From: Chitinophaga oryzae
GTDB lineage: Bacteria > Bacteroidota > Bacteroidia > Chitinophagales > Chitinophagaceae
Length of the DNA stretch: 64,000 bases
Assembly: GCF_012516375.2 (NCBI RefSeq)
Contig: NZ_CP051204.2
Coordinates: 3,100,001-3,164,000 of the forward strand
Direction of reading: 5' to 3'
A program made the translations under genes and the position numbers. Under the pieces are notes generated by a model that was not told where the DNA came from, searched no databases, and saw only the letters and a program-made list of their open reading frames with translations. Below, piece by piece: positions 1 to 9,613 of the stretch. Each line of letters opens with the position of its first letter. Position 1 is the first letter of the stretch.

Positions 1-87
1 GGTGGCGTACAACGAAATGAAAACGGTGAGGAGCATCCGTCCGTAAAGCGCGCCTGTATTCAATATTACCCTGTTAGCAGCCTGCAT
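1..87 (-). CDS. Polysaccharide flippase-like membrane protein, N-terminal fragment
   Basis: An ATG on the minus strand at 87 opens a frame that stays open to the window edge (29 codons). The peptide begins MQAANRVILNTGALYGRMLL and continues into a hydrophobic stretch, which resembles the N-terminus of Wzx/MATE-type lipopolysaccharide flippases. It lies 10 bases downstream of gmd in the same direction, where a repeat-unit flippase would fit an exopolysaccharide operon. Only the first residues are visible, so the family call rests on this short match plus context. Confidence 0.5.
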   Translation of the reverse strand, partial: MQAANRVILNTGALYGRMLLTVFISLYAT

Positions 88-97
88 GGTCCCTGAT

Positions 98-1195
98 TTA
101 CCCGATTAAATGTTCCAGTTGTGTGACTTCTTTTTTGGCAAACAATTCCACGTCGCTGGCCATCATTTCCTTTACCAGCGCAGGGAGATCGTAGGCGGGC
201 TCCCAGCCCAGGGCCGTTTTGGATTTTGTAGGGTCGCCAATGAGCAGTTCCACTTCCGTGGGGCGGAAATAGCGGGGGTCGATGGCTACCACTTCTTTTC
301 CTAACGGTAGCGTATATACTTCATTCGAGCAGGCGGTAACAACACCTGTTTCCGCAGCGCCGCTGCCCTGGAAAGAGACGGTAATGCCCAGTTCGGCGAA
401 CGCCATACGTACAAATTCGCGTACGGTAGTGGTAATGCCGGTGGCAATGACGTAGTCGTCGGGTTGTTCCTGTTGCAGGATGCGCCACATGGCTTCCACA
501 TAATCTTTTGCGTGTCCCCAGTCGCGTTGGGCATCCAGGTTGCCGAGGTATAGTTTGTCCTGCAGGCCCAGTGCGATTGCGGCCGCTCCCCTGGTGATTT
601 TGCGGGTGACAAAGGTTTCTCCCCGTAACGGGCTTTCGTGGTTGAACAGGATGCCGTTGCAGGCGTACATGCCATAGGCTTCGCGGTAGTTAACGGTGAT
701 CCAGTAGGCGTACAATTTAGCCACGGCATAAGGGCTGCGGGGATAGAAGGGGGTGGTTTCGCGTTGCGGCACTTCCTGCACGAGGCCATATAACTCCGAT
801 GTGCTGGCCTGGTAGATGCGGGTTTTCTTCTCCATTTTCAGGATGCGCAGCGCCTCCAGCAGCCGCAGGGTGCCGATGCCGTCGGCATTGGCGGTGTATT
901 CAGGGGTGTCGAAGCTTACCCTTACGTGGCTCATGGCGGCCAGGTTGTAAATTTCGTCAGGTTGTGTTTCCTGGATAATGCGGATCAGGTTGGTGCTGTC
1001 GGTCATATCACCATAGTGTAAACGAAAGCGTACATTTTCGCTGTGCATATCCTGGTATAAATGATCGATACGTTCTGTATTGATCAGGGAGGCGCGCCGT
1101 TTTACGCCGTGGACCATATATCCTTTTTCGAGCAGCAGTTCTGCGAGGTAGGCGCCGTCCTGGCCTGTGATGCCTGTTATCAGGGCTACTTTCAT
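98..1195 (-). CDS. gmd: GDP-mannose 4,6-dehydratase
   Basis: Converts GDP-D-mannose to GDP-4-keto-6-deoxymannose, the first step towards GDP-L-fucose. The 365-residue protein has the NADP-binding glycine motif TGITGQDG near residues 7-14, the catalytic SELYG segment near 133-137, and the short-chain dehydrogenase YAVAK pair (Tyr156, Lys160). Its length is normal for the family. It sits downstream of ugd and fcl on the minus strand in the exopolysaccharide operon, so the next enzyme of its pathway (fcl) is two genes upstream. A cytosolic enzyme; identification is firm. Confidence 0.96.
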   Translation of the reverse strand: MKVALITGITGQDGAYLAELLLEKGYMVHGVKRRASLINTERIDHLYQDMHSENVRFRLHYGDMTDSTNLIRIIQETQPDEIYNLAAMSHVRVSFDTPEYTANADGIGTLRLLEALRILKMEKKTRIYQASTSELYGLVQEVPQRETTPFYPRSPYAVAKLYAYWITVNYREAYGMYACNGILFNHESPLRGETFVTRKITRGAAAIALGLQDKLYLGNLDAQRDWGHAKDYVEAMWRILQQEQPDDYVIATGITTTVREFVRMAFAELGITVSFQGSGAAETGVVTACSNEVYTLPLGKEVVAIDPRYFRPTEVELLIGDPTKSKTALGWEPAYDLPALVKEMMASDVELFAKKEVTQLEHLIG

Positions 1196-1251
1196 ACAAT
1201 CGTAATTTTAGTGGGTGATAGAAATAGTTGTTATGGGCATGCGGGTATCAG

Positions 1252-2598
1252 CTATCGCATCAGTGCGTCTATTGTGGAAGCGGCCGATTTACCGATACCG
1301 TAGTAGGTGAAGCCCAGTTTGACCAGCTGCACGTCATCATAAATATTGCGGCCGTCGAACAGCAGGGGAGATTGCATGAGGCTGCGAAGGCGTAACCAGT
1401 CCGGCATGCGGAACGTATTCCACTCTGTGGCCAGCAATACCGCTGCTGCGTTTTCCGCGGCGCTGTACATGTCGTCCGCGAAGGTGATGCTGTTGCCGAG
1501 GTAAGCCGCTGCTTCTTTCATGGCTACCGGGTCATATGCGCTGACGGTGGCCCCGGCTTCCAGCAGGCTGCGGATCAGTACGAGCGACGGCGCCTCCCGC
1601 ATGTCGTCTGTGTTGGGCTTGAACGATAGTCCCCATACGGCGAATTTTTTGTTGCTGATATCGCCGTCAAAATGACGGAGCACTTTCCGGAACAACAGCT
1701 GTTTCTGATCTTCATTAATGGCTTCCACCGCATCGAGGATACGAAGCTGGTAGCCGTATTCCCGGCCTGTTTGCAGCAGGGCCTTTACATCTTTCGGGAA
1801 GCAGGACCCGCCATAGCCGATGCCGGGGTAGAGGAAGTGTTTACCAATTCTCGGATCGCTGCCTATGCCTTTGCGTACCTGGTTGATGTCAGCGCCTGCC
1901 AGCCCGCACAGGTTGGCGATATCGTTCATGTAGGATATCCTGGTGGCCAGCATGGCATTGGCCGCATATTTGGTCATTTCGGCAGAAGCGATGTCCATAA
2001 AGAGGATAGGATGCCCGTTGAGCAGGAAAGGACGGTATAGTTGTTCCAGCGTTTGCCTGGCCCGCGCGGTATTAACGCCAACGACTATCCGGTCCGGTTT
2101 CAGGAAGTCGTTTACCGCTGCGCCTTCTTTCAGGAATTCCGGGTTGGAGGCTACATCATAGTCAAGTATGCGATGCCGGGCGGATAAGGCTTCCTTCACT
2201 GCGCGGTTGACATGGACGGCGGTACCTACCGGCACGGTGCTTTTGGTAACGATGACCAGGTACTGGTCCATCAGCTGGCCTATCTGGCTGGCTACCTGCA
2301 GCACATACTGCAGGTCGGCGCTGCCGTCTTCTCCCGGCGGCGTGCCTACGGCAATGAAGACGGCTTCCGCACCGGGCAGTGCCGCAGCCATACTGGTGGT
2401 AAAGGACAGCCGCCTGCTCTCCTGGTTACGCATTACTATTTCCTGCAGGCCGGGTTCGTAGATAGGGAGGATGCCGTTTTGTAAACGGGCTATTTTGGCC
2501 GCATCTACATCAACACAAACCACTTCTGTGCCTACTTCTGCCAGGCAGGCTCCTGTTACCAGGCCAACGTATCCTGTTCCCGCGATGACTATTTTCAT
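1252..2598 (-). CDS. ugd: UDP-glucose 6-dehydrogenase
   Basis: Oxidises UDP-glucose to UDP-glucuronate in two NAD-dependent steps. The start at 2598 gives a protein opening MKIVIAGTGYVGLVTGACLA, the canonical Rossmann N-terminus; a start 33 codons upstream at 2697 would overlap fcl and add an unrelated tail. The catalytic cysteine lies in GYGGSCFPKDV (Cys266 in the 448-residue form). The N-terminal NAD domain, central dimerisation helix and C-terminal UDP-binding domain are all present. It lies between fcl and gmd, and suggests that the polymer contains glucuronic acid or a sugar derived from it. Confidence 0.95.
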   Translation of the reverse strand: MKIVIAGTGYVGLVTGACLAEVGTEVVCVDVDAAKIARLQNGILPIYEPGLQEIVMRNQESRRLSFTTSMAAALPGAEAVFIAVGTPPGEDGSADLQYVLQVASQIGQLMDQYLVIVTKSTVPVGTAVHVNRAVKEALSARHRILDYDVASNPEFLKEGAAVNDFLKPDRIVVGVNTARARQTLEQLYRPFLLNGHPILFMDIASAEMTKYAANAMLATRISYMNDIANLCGLAGADINQVRKGIGSDPRIGKHFLYPGIGYGGSCFPKDVKALLQTGREYGYQLRILDAVEAINEDQKQLLFRKVLRHFDGDISNKKFAVWGLSFKPNTDDMREAPSLVLIRSLLEAGATVSAYDPVAMKEAAAYLGNSITFADDMYSAAENAAAVLLATEWNTFRMPDWLRLRSLMQSPLLFDGRNIYDDVQLVKLGFTYYGIGKSAASTIDALMR

Positions 2599-2609
2599 AC
2601 TACTGGTGT

Positions 2610-3554
2610 TTAAGCTTGTAATTTTAACTGGTCCTGCTGAAGGAAGTCCCTGTAGGCCATTACCAGCCCTTCTTTGAGGCTGATGCTGTGTTTCCATCCC
2701 AGGCTGCGCAGCGTGGACACGTCCATCAGCTTGCGGGGCGTGCCATCCGGTTTGCCCGCGTCGAATATTATTTCTCCCTTATAACAAACCACTTCCCTGA
2801 TGTGCTCCGCCAGCTGTTTAATGGTCAGGTCTTCTCCCTTGCCGATATTCACCGGTTCTTTTTCATTATAGTGCTGCATGAGGTATACGCAGGCGTCGGC
2901 GAGGTCGTCGGCGAAGAGGAATTCCCGTTTGGGCGTTCCCGTTCCCCATACGGTGACCGATGGTTTATTATTCATTTTGGCTTCATGGAAGCGGCGGATC
3001 AGTGCCGGCAGCACATGGGCATTTTGAGGGTGGTAGTTGTCGCCAATACCAAAGAGATTGGTGGGCATTACGCTGATAAAGTTGCAGCCATACTGATCGC
3101 GGTAAGCCTCGCATAATTTGATGCCGGCAATTTTGGCGATGGCGTAAGGCTCGTTGGTCGGTTCCAGCAGTCCTGTCAGCAAAAAGCTTTCTTTGATAGG
3201 CTGCGGCGCCATACGGGGATATATACACGAACTGCCCAGGAACATCAGTTTGGTGACGCCATGTTTCCAGGCTGCATGTATCACATTGGCGGCGATCATC
3301 AGGTTGTCGTAGAGGAACTCGGCCCGATAGGTATTATTGGCGTGGATGCCGCCTACTTTGGCGGCGGCCAGGAATACATAGGCGGGTTTTTCAGCGGCAA
3401 AGAATGCGTCCACATCTTCCTGTTTGCGTAAGTCAAGGCTGCCGGAGCTACGTGTGATGATGTTATGATAGCCCAGGGTTTCCAGCTTTCTTTTGATGGC
3501 GCCGCCTACCATGCCGCGGTGGCCGGCTATATACACGGGATCATTTGCTTTCAT
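2610..3554 (-). CDS. fcl: GDP-L-fucose synthase
   Basis: Epimerises and reduces GDP-4-keto-6-deoxymannose to GDP-L-fucose, completing the pathway begun by gmd. The 314-residue protein has the nucleotide-binding [10 protein letters not shown] motif at residues 11-20 and the YAIAK catalytic pair (Tyr137, Lys141), with the family's SSCIYP segment near 108-113. It is followed after 11 bases by ugd and preceded by the broken manC, all on the minus strand. With gmd it indicates a fucose-containing exopolysaccharide. Confidence 0.95.
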   Translation of the reverse strand: MKANDPVYIAGHRGMVGGAIKRKLETLGYHNIITRSSGSLDLRKQEDVDAFFAAEKPAYVFLAAAKVGGIHANNTYRAEFLYDNLMIAANVIHAAWKHGVTKLMFLGSSCIYPRMAPQPIKESFLLTGLLEPTNEPYAIAKIAGIKLCEAYRDQYGCNFISVMPTNLFGIGDNYHPQNAHVLPALIRRFHEAKMNNKPSVTVWGTGTPKREFLFADDLADACVYLMQHYNEKEPVNIGKGEDLTIKQLAEHIREVVCYKGEIIFDAGKPDGTPRKLMDVSTLRSLGWKHSISLKEGLVMAYRDFLQQDQLKLQA

Positions 3555-3570
3555 ATGTTTTCGTTGATGT

Positions 3571-4592
3571 TTAAAGTAATTCGGGGCGGTTATCCCTTAC
3601 CCACTGATGCAGTTGCCTGATATCCTGGCCCCGGCCGCGTTTCATGATGAGGAGAGCGCTGGCGGTATTGACTACTACCATGTTTTCGACGCCTACCAGC
3701 GCTACGAGTTTGTCTTTCCCGATCACGATGTTTTTATGCGGGTCGCTTTCGATAAATACCGCCTGGTGGTTACGGTATTGGTAATGCCGCGACAGTGCGT
3801 CCGCCAGCGCTTCATAGCTGCCTACATCGCTCCAGTCCATTTTTGTGGGCACTACTTTTACGATGCCGCTTTTTTCCAGCACGGCATAATCGAAACTGTC
3901 CGGGGGATGGCTTCCATCGTTTCTCTGCGTAAGGCGCCGGTGCTTTTCCATTCAGCGGCGGCAACGGCTGCTGCTTCATATACAGCGGGCGCATGTTGTT
4001 GCAGTTCCTGCAGCAGTACGCGGGCTTTACAGCAGAAGATGCCGCTGTTCCACAGGAATCCGCCTGCTGCCAGCATGGCCTCTGCCACTACGCGGTCGGG
4101 CTTCTCCACAAACCGCAGCACGTCATGGCCGGAGTAGCTGATGTAGCCGAACCCTGTTTCCGGATAGGTGGGTACCAGCCCGATGGTAACGATATAGTTC
4201 CCCGCGGCCAGTATGCCGGCGGTTTCTATAGCGGTCGCGTACCGGTCGGGAGTGCCGATGAGATGGTCGGCAGGGGTGATCAGTAAAATAGTGTCCGGGT
4301 CGGCCACAAATGCAGCCAGTGCGATGGCGGCGGCGGTATTGCGGCCTACGGGTTCCGCTAGGCATACCGGTGCCGATGCGCCGGCCTGTTCCAGCTGCTC
4401 CTTTACGATGGCCGCCTGCTGTTCGTTGACGATGGCCATTACTTTGTCGCAGGCAAAACGGTTTCGCCGGAAAGCCAGCTGGAGGAGACTGTAGCCGTCG
4501 AACAGGGTGAGTAACTGCTTGGGTGTTTGCTGGTTCGACAGCGGCCATAGCCGGGTGCCGGAACCGCCACAGAGAATGATATGCTGCATCAT
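3571..4592 (-). pseudogene. manC: Mannose-1-phosphate guanylyltransferase, frameshifted
   Basis: Makes GDP-mannose from mannose-1-phosphate and GTP. The first frame starts at 4592 and carries the nucleotidyltransferase signature GGSGTRLWPLS, the substrate motifs VGRNTAAAIALAAF and TPADHLIG, and FVEKP. It leaves the family pattern after about residue 229 and stops at 3858. The rest of the enzyme (DSFDYAVLEKS, then MDWSDVGSYEAL) continues in another frame to the stop at 3571. The break is in a run of five G (plus strand 3902-3906); six would restore one 340-residue protein of normal length. No other lesion is visible, so this may be a homopolymer sequencing error, phase variation or a true mutation. 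The neighbours gmd and fcl need its product. Confidence 0.88.
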
Positions 4593-4611
4593 AAGGTATC
4601 GTTGGTTTAAA

Positions 4612-5118
4612 TCAGTAATGATGTCCGTTGGCTGTTTTGTTTCCGGCGATCACCCTTACTTCCCTTGAGGGAACGCGCGCTGCCAGCATACAACCCAGGC
4701 TGCTTAGCTCTGCTTTTACCCGGCTGCTGCCGAGTTGTATGATCTTGCCGCCGGAGGAGGATGTTCTTTCGCTGCCTGCCTGTATGGGAAAATGTTCTAC
4801 AGATACCTCTTCATAGTCCCGGAGGAAGTGCCGGATCAGCGCGATTTCGTGATCGGGGATAATGGCCGGTTGCTCGAGCCAGTAGACGAAGTTCACCACG
4901 TTTTCCGTTTCGCGCACTACCCAGCTTCTGCTTTCAGGGATGTGAACGAATACGTAAGAAGGGAAGAGGGGCGCCTCAACGATCTTACGGCCACGGACCA
5001 ACTGTTTGACGGGGTAATAATGCTCCACTTTTTTGCGGGTGAGCAGATCAGCTACTTTCTTTTCGCATTTAGCCCTGGTATATACCGCATACCATGCTAA
5101 TGGTTGTTCATTAAACAT
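4612..5118 (-). CDS. UpxY-like NusG-family antiterminator
   Basis: A NusG paralogue predicted to bind RNA polymerase and let it read through the long polysaccharide operon, as UpxY proteins do for capsule loci in Bacteroides. The start at 5118 gives a 168-residue protein opening MFNEQPLAWYAVYTRAKCEK, the usual beginning of the NGN domain; a longer frame back to 5331 would run into the kinase gene. Further NGN features are the YYPVK segment, GRKIVEAPLFPSYVFV, and a short C-terminal KOW-like part. Its place as the third gene, after the export genes, is unusual because UpxY genes normally lead the operon. Confidence 0.88.
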   Translation of the reverse strand: MFNEQPLAWYAVYTRAKCEKKVADLLTRKKVEHYYPVKQLVRGRKIVEAPLFPSYVFVHIPESRSWVVRETENVVNFVYWLEQPAIIPDHEIALIRHFLRDYEEVSVEHFPIQAGSERTSSSGGKIIQLGSSRVKAELSSLGCMLAARVPSREVRVIAGNKTANGHHY

Positions 5119-5227
5119 AAGAGCCGGTTTTAAGGTGATCGGATAGTTCGTGTGGAGTTTATAAAGGCGGGACGGGGCCTTGATTGCCCGTTGATCGTAT
5201 ATGTAGTATGACCGGGTATGCCAGTCG

Positions 5228-7579
5228 TTATTTTGTGCTGCGTTTGAACCAGCCTGATTTTTTGACCGGCTCAGTGTAGCCGTAGCCGTTAATGTCGCCG
5301 TATCCGGACCCATATCCGTAACCGGCCACACCTTGCCGTTTTATACCATTGAACACAATATTCAGTTTTCCCAGTTCCCTGTTTTGGTAAAGTTCTTCCA
5401 CCAGTTTAAGGTAGTGCTTGGGGGTACGCTGATGGCGCACCACATACAGGGTGGCGTCGCAGAACGGGGCGATCAGCCTGGCGTCTGTTACAAGTCCTAC
5501 CGGGGCGGAGTCGATAATGATGTAATCGAAACGTTCTTTTAGTTCGTTCAACAGGCTTTCCAGTTGACCGTTGAGAATCAGTTCGCTGGGGTTGGGAGGC
5601 ATGATGCCGGCCGATAGCAGGTATAGAAATCCGTTGTCGCCTACTTTCTGCAGAACGTCCTGCAACGACGCCGTACCTACCAGGTAGTTGCTGATGCCCG
5701 GGTTGGCGCGCATATGCAGCATTTTGCTGATCATGGGTTTGCGGAGGTCAAATTCCATCAGCGCCACTTTTTTGCCTGCCAGCGAAAGGCTCATCGCGAG
5801 GTTGACTGAAATAAAGCTTTTGCCTTCCCCGGAAATGGAAGAGGTGATCATGAGTGTTTTACGGTCACCGTTCAACCCGATATAGGACAAAGCGGTTCGC
5901 AGGGCCCGGAACTGTTCCGCGATGGCAGTCCGGCTGTTGTTGCTCATCACCACGGGATCTTTGCCGTTGTGATGCATAATCTCCGCAGCAACAGGGGCGG
6001 TCGTTACTTTTTCAATATCTGCACGGAACATCACTTCCCGGTTCATCATGTCTTTGAGGGAAACGAACCCCACTACCAGGGCCAGTGCGGCGAGCACGGA
6101 AATGCCCAGTACCATCGGCTTCTGCGGGCTGAAGGGGTAGGCGGCCGATTCGGCGGCGTCTACGATCCGGCTGTCCGATACAGCGGCGGCATAAGCCAGC
6201 GCTGTCTCCTCGCGTTTCTCCAGCAGGAAGGTGTAAATATTGTTCTTGATGGCCTGTTGCCGGCTGACTTCCAGCAAAGCTTTTTCTTTTCCGGGCACGC
6301 TGCGTATAATGCTCATGTTCCGGCTGTTTTCTGCCTGCAGCCGTGTTAGTCCGGCCTGCAGGTTAGCGCGCAGGCTGCCGATATTCTCCAGGATGGCCGG
6401 CTTCAGCCGCTCCATCTGCCGGTTCAGGCTGGCCAGCAGGGGACTGTTTTCTCCGGTTGTTTTACGCAGCCGTTCCAGTTGCAATGCTGTTTCTGACAGT
6501 TTGGCCACCAGTTCCAGCAGTACGGCATCGGTTAGGCCGATGGTGCCTGGTACGATATTACCGGCAGGATGTTGGCTGGTAACGTATTTTTCGATAGCGT
6601 CCAGTATGGACAACTGTATATTGGCTTCGCTGATCTTGCGGTCATTTTCCTGTACGCTGGCCAGGAACAATTTGCTCTGTTCGCCGATGTCCACTATTCC
6701 TTCCGTTGTTTTAAAACGTTCCACCTGTGTTTCTGCCTGTCCCAGCTCGGCGCTTACAATACGCAGCCTTTCTTCCACGAAGTTCATGGTATTGGCGGAT
6801 GTCCTGTTTTTGTCTTCCACAGCCGCTTTGTTATATACCCGGATCAGTTCATTTACAATGTCTTCGCCACGGTCCGGTGCCGCATCGGTATACTCCAGGT
6901 CTACCACGCTGCCGGCTTTGGCGGCGGGCGTCACTTTGATGGTAGCCAGTAACAGCTGCATCCACTGTTTTTCCGTCATCAGGTGCAGGGAATAGCTGAC
7001 GGCCGTATCCGCGTGTTTGCCCTGCGATCGTATCAGCAGTTTGCCCCATCGTGTTTGTACGGTATCGCCTACACGATATTTGCTGCCGTCGATAGTTACC
7101 TGCCTGGCAGCTTCGTCATAGGAAAACGGCCAGGTGCCTGTTGTGGCCATTTGTATGGCCTCCGGTTCCAGGAAAGTAAATTTCAGCGGACTGTCTTTAT
7201 AAAGCACCACATCCCTTATTTTTCCTTTCTCTATTACTTCTCCGTATAAGTTAAGATTTCGGATGACCGCTTTTGTTAAGGTGCGCGACTTCAGTATCTC
7301 AATTTCATTTTCCATGATTGTTTTGCTGCCGCCCATCAGGTCGAGCGATTGCAGCATATCGCTGGCGCCAAGGCCGTTCGATGCTTCCTGTACCAGCAGT
7401 ACCCCGGAAATTTTATACAGTGGCGTAGCATAGCGGAGATACAGAAACGCACCTGCAAGGGCGGCCGCCAGCGCTACTGCAAACAGGGGCCAGTAGGGCA
7501 GATAATGCGAACGGATAAACGTTAGCAGGCTCTGTGGCGTATCACCGGGCTGGGTTTTATTTCCATTTACCTTTTGCAT
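5228..7579 (-). CDS. Wzc-like polysaccharide co-polymerase and tyrosine autokinase
   Basis: Inner-membrane protein that controls chain length and couples polymerisation to export through tyrosine phosphorylation. The 783 residues comprise a Wzz domain with a first membrane segment near 29-48, a long periplasmic coiled-coil region (about 255-440), a second membrane segment near 488-507, and a cytoplasmic BY-kinase domain. The kinase has Walker A SGEGKS (583-588), Walker A' MEFDLRKP (608-615) and Walker B IIIDSAP (687-693). The C-terminus has a tyrosine/glycine cluster at 754-768, the expected autophosphorylation site. It starts 3 bases after the exporter gene, so the two are surely cotranscribed. 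Confidence 0.94.
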   Translation of the reverse strand: MQKVNGNKTQPGDTPQSLLTFIRSHYLPYWPLFAVALAAALAGAFLYLRYATPLYKISGVLLVQEASNGLGASDMLQSLDLMGGSKTIMENEIEILKSRTLTKAVIRNLNLYGEVIEKGKIRDVVLYKDSPLKFTFLEPEAIQMATTGTWPFSYDEAARQVTIDGSKYRVGDTVQTRWGKLLIRSQGKHADTAVSYSLHLMTEKQWMQLLLATIKVTPAAKAGSVVDLEYTDAAPDRGEDIVNELIRVYNKAAVEDKNRTSANTMNFVEERLRIVSAELGQAETQVERFKTTEGIVDIGEQSKLFLASVQENDRKISEANIQLSILDAIEKYVTSQHPAGNIVPGTIGLTDAVLLELVAKLSETALQLERLRKTTGENSPLLASLNRQMERLKPAILENIGSLRANLQAGLTRLQAENSRNMSIIRSVPGKEKALLEVSRQQAIKNNIYTFLLEKREETALAYAAAVSDSRIVDAAESAAYPFSPQKPMVLGISVLAALALVVGFVSLKDMMNREVMFRADIEKVTTAPVAAEIMHHNGKDPVVMSNNSRTAIAEQFRALRTALSYIGLNGDRKTLMITSSISGEGKSFISVNLAMSLSLAGKKVALMEFDLRKPMISKMLHMRANPGISNYLVGTASLQDVLQKVGDNGFLYLLSAGIMPPNPSELILNGQLESLLNELKERFDYIIIDSAPVGLVTDARLIAPFCDATLYVVRHQRTPKHYLKLVEELYQNRELGKLNIVFNGIKRQGVAGYGYGSGYGDINGYGYTEPVKKSGWFKRSTK

Positions 7580-7582
7580 ATG

Positions 7583-8389
7583 CTACTTATTGATAACTAA
7601 ACGGTCCAGGATAATAACGAGTAATGACAAACTGCTGAGCGCAATCGGCAATATTTGCCGGGACCGGTCGGCCGTTGCTATCTTTGACTTGTTGGGTTCC
7701 ACATATAGTATATCGTTGGATTGCAGAAAATAATAGGGAGAATTAAGGATGCGTTTGTCATTGAGATCGATGCGGCGGATGATCCGTTCGTGGTCAACCT
7801 CCCGTATCAGCAGGAGGTTGTTTCGTTTGCCGAACACCGTTATATCGCCTGCCATTCCCAACGCTTCCAGTATGGATATTTTTTCGTTGGTAACATTCAC
7901 TACTGTTGGTTTGCTGACTTCTCCCAGTATGGTGACACGATAGTTCAGAAACCGGATGCTCACTACCGGGTCTACCAGCAGTTTGCGTGTTGTGAGCTGG
8001 TCGTGCAGGTAGTCGGTAAGTGCTTTTTTAGTAAGACCGGCTACTTTAACAGGTCCCAGTACCGGGTATTGGATAAATCCCTGGTCATTCACCAGGAAGC
8101 CTCCCAGCATAGCGCCCGCTCCTGCATTCGCTCCTCCTGCGCCAGACGCTGAAGTCATGTTGGACACATTATAGATGATAACGTCTTCCGGATTAAGGCT
8201 GCTCACGTTGATCTGCAGTATATCATTCTTTTGTATCCTCGGTTCGAAGTTTCCATCCACCGGTGATAGTACGGTGTCTTTTACGTCACTGAAATAAACA
8301 GCATTTTTGGTTGACGTGCAGGAAGTAAACAAACAATTGAAGCATAGTAGTCCCCATCCTATCCAGGTTAAGCAGGTTTTCAATATCAT
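7583..8389 (-). CDS. Wza-like polysaccharide export lipoprotein
   Basis: Outer-membrane export channel partner of the Wzc-like protein encoded immediately after it. The start at 8389 gives a lipoprotein signal ending LFTSC; a longer frame to 8467 would bury that signal. Following it are the Poly_export domain (around RIQKNDILQINVSSLNPED) and an SLBB-type segment (VTILGEVSKPTVVNV). The C-terminus is a hydrophobic helix ending LVIILDRLVINK, as in Wza where the terminal helix crosses the outer membrane. At 268 residues it is of the short Bacteroidota type. It is the first structural gene of the operon. Confidence 0.92.
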   Translation of the reverse strand: MILKTCLTWIGWGLLCFNCLFTSCTSTKNAVYFSDVKDTVLSPVDGNFEPRIQKNDILQINVSSLNPEDVIIYNVSNMTSASGAGGANAGAGAMLGGFLVNDQGFIQYPVLGPVKVAGLTKKALTDYLHDQLTTRKLLVDPVVSIRFLNYRVTILGEVSKPTVVNVTNEKISILEALGMAGDITVFGKRNNLLLIREVDHERIIRRIDLNDKRILNSPYYFLQSNDILYVEPNKSKIATADRSRQILPIALSSLSLLVIILDRLVINK

Positions 8390-8436
8390 TATATGGCATT
8401 TAACATCATCACTTGCACCCTCCGTTCCGCTCCATA

Positions 8437-8467
8437 CAATATTACTCCAGTTACGACCCGCAATCAA
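8437..8467 (-). promoter_or_regulatory. Possible promoter of the exopolysaccharide operon
   Basis: On the minus strand a TTG (complement of 8465-8467) is followed after 20 bases by TAATATTG (complement of 8437-8444), seven of eight matches to the Bacteroidota -7 element TAnnTTTG. Transcription would start about 40 bases before the exporter start codon at 8389. The -33 element is minimal, so this is tentative; the operon may also be read from the regulator gene upstream. Confidence 0.33.
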
Positions 8468-8516
8468 TTACTTACTACAGTACAAATTGCTGTTATGGCA
8501 GCAGTGTTACTACTCA

Positions 8517-9236
8517 TTAAAGTAGACCGGCAGCAAAACCAGTCAACATATCATTAAAAGAAAAATATAGAAAGTTTCCGGAGATAATCCCAAAAGAAAC
8601 GAGAGCGGATAAATTATTTGACCAGATTTTTGAAATCAATTCCGATTTGGACGAAACATTCAGTTTCTGATATACTTTTTTCAGGTGTTGGTTCACAGTA
8701 AACACCGTAACGAACAAGCGCTCCGCCATTTCCTTATATGAGTAACCTTCCTTTAGTAATTGCACCAATTCATATTCCCTGCGGGTAAGTTTGTCCTTGA
8801 TACTTTCCAGCGGATTTTCGTTAAGATGGCTGATCAGCATGTGGGCTGCCCTGGGAGATAAGGTAGCGCCGCTTTGTACGGTGTCCATTACAGACTGGTA
8901 GATATCGCTCAGGCGGCTTGTTTTAATAATATAGCCGCTGGCGCCTTTTTTAATGGATTCAATAATGTATTGTTTACCGTCGTGGCCGGATAATACGATC
9001 ACTTTGGCTTCAGGATAGCGCTGCTTCACTTCTGTTATTCCTTCAATACCTGACATGCCGGGTAAGGTGATGTCCACCAATATAACCCCAACGTCCGGGT
9101 AGGTCACCGACAGTGCCATAAATTCTTCTATCGTTTGGCAGGCAAACACAACTTTGCACTCCTGAAAGTCCTCAAGAAATTCACGATAGTTGTTCAAAAG
9201 AAAATGATTGTCTTCAATGATTCCAATGTTAAGCAT
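8517..9236 (-). CDS. NarL/FixJ-type response regulator
   Basis: Two-domain transcription factor of about 239 residues. The receiver domain has the acidic pair in IIEDN, the phosphoacceptor Asp55 in ILVDITLPGMSG, and the conserved lysine in GYIIKTS near 104. A LuxR-type helix-turn-helix follows (TRREYELVQLLKEGYSYKEMAERL, with a recognition helix in TVNQHLKKVYQKL). The last 30 or so residues form a hydrophobic tail rich in F, L and G, which is not part of the usual family fold. It lies directly upstream of the exopolysaccharide operon in the same direction and is divergent from a histidine kinase gene, so control of polysaccharide synthesis is a reasonable inference. Confidence 0.92.
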   Translation of the reverse strand: MLNIGIIEDNHFLLNNYREFLEDFQECKVVFACQTIEEFMALSVTYPDVGVILVDITLPGMSGIEGITEVKQRYPEAKVIVLSGHDGKQYIIESIKKGASGYIIKTSRLSDIYQSVMDTVQSGATLSPRAAHMLISHLNENPLESIKDKLTRREYELVQLLKEGYSYKEMAERLFVTVFTVNQHLKKVYQKLNVSSKSELISKIWSNNLSALVSFGIISGNFLYFSFNDMLTGFAAGLL

Positions 9237-9613
9237 ACTAAGGAGGGAGGTTTTCGGTTGATATGGTATAATTATATAATCTTGATATAAATATAAACGT
9301 AAAATTGATAGGCTGCTAGAGATAAATTTTAACTAATTGTTTTTTAAATAAAAACAAATAATATTTTTCATTATTGTTATACTATAATTGTAGTATAAAA
9401 AAATATATATGTCTTTATAGGGATTATTGAAAAATCAATATTTAATGAAAGTTTTATATTAATTGGCTGATTTTTAATAGTATAGATTATACATTGTTCG
9501 AATTAAAAATAAATAGATGTAATTTTTTGTTGAAAACAATCCATATATTGTTAGTGCGACTAAATCCATATCATTCGAAATAACCTTTTTTCTATCAACC
9601 GAAAAGCCAGTGT
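9237..9613. other. AT-rich intergenic region between regulator and kinase
   Basis: A 377-base stretch separating two divergent genes, far richer in A and T than its surroundings, with many short TATA- and TTTA-like tracts. It should hold the promoters of both genes. A TATATTTA match to the -7 element lies on the minus strand just ahead of the regulator, but no convincing TTTG-N19 partner was found for either gene. No ORF or clear hairpin was seen. Confidence 0.5.

Noticed and set aside
9237..9613. AT-rich region as a possible replication origin or recently acquired island
   Set aside because: No dnaA-box cluster, flanking repeats or mobility genes were seen; an AT-rich divergent promoter region explains it.
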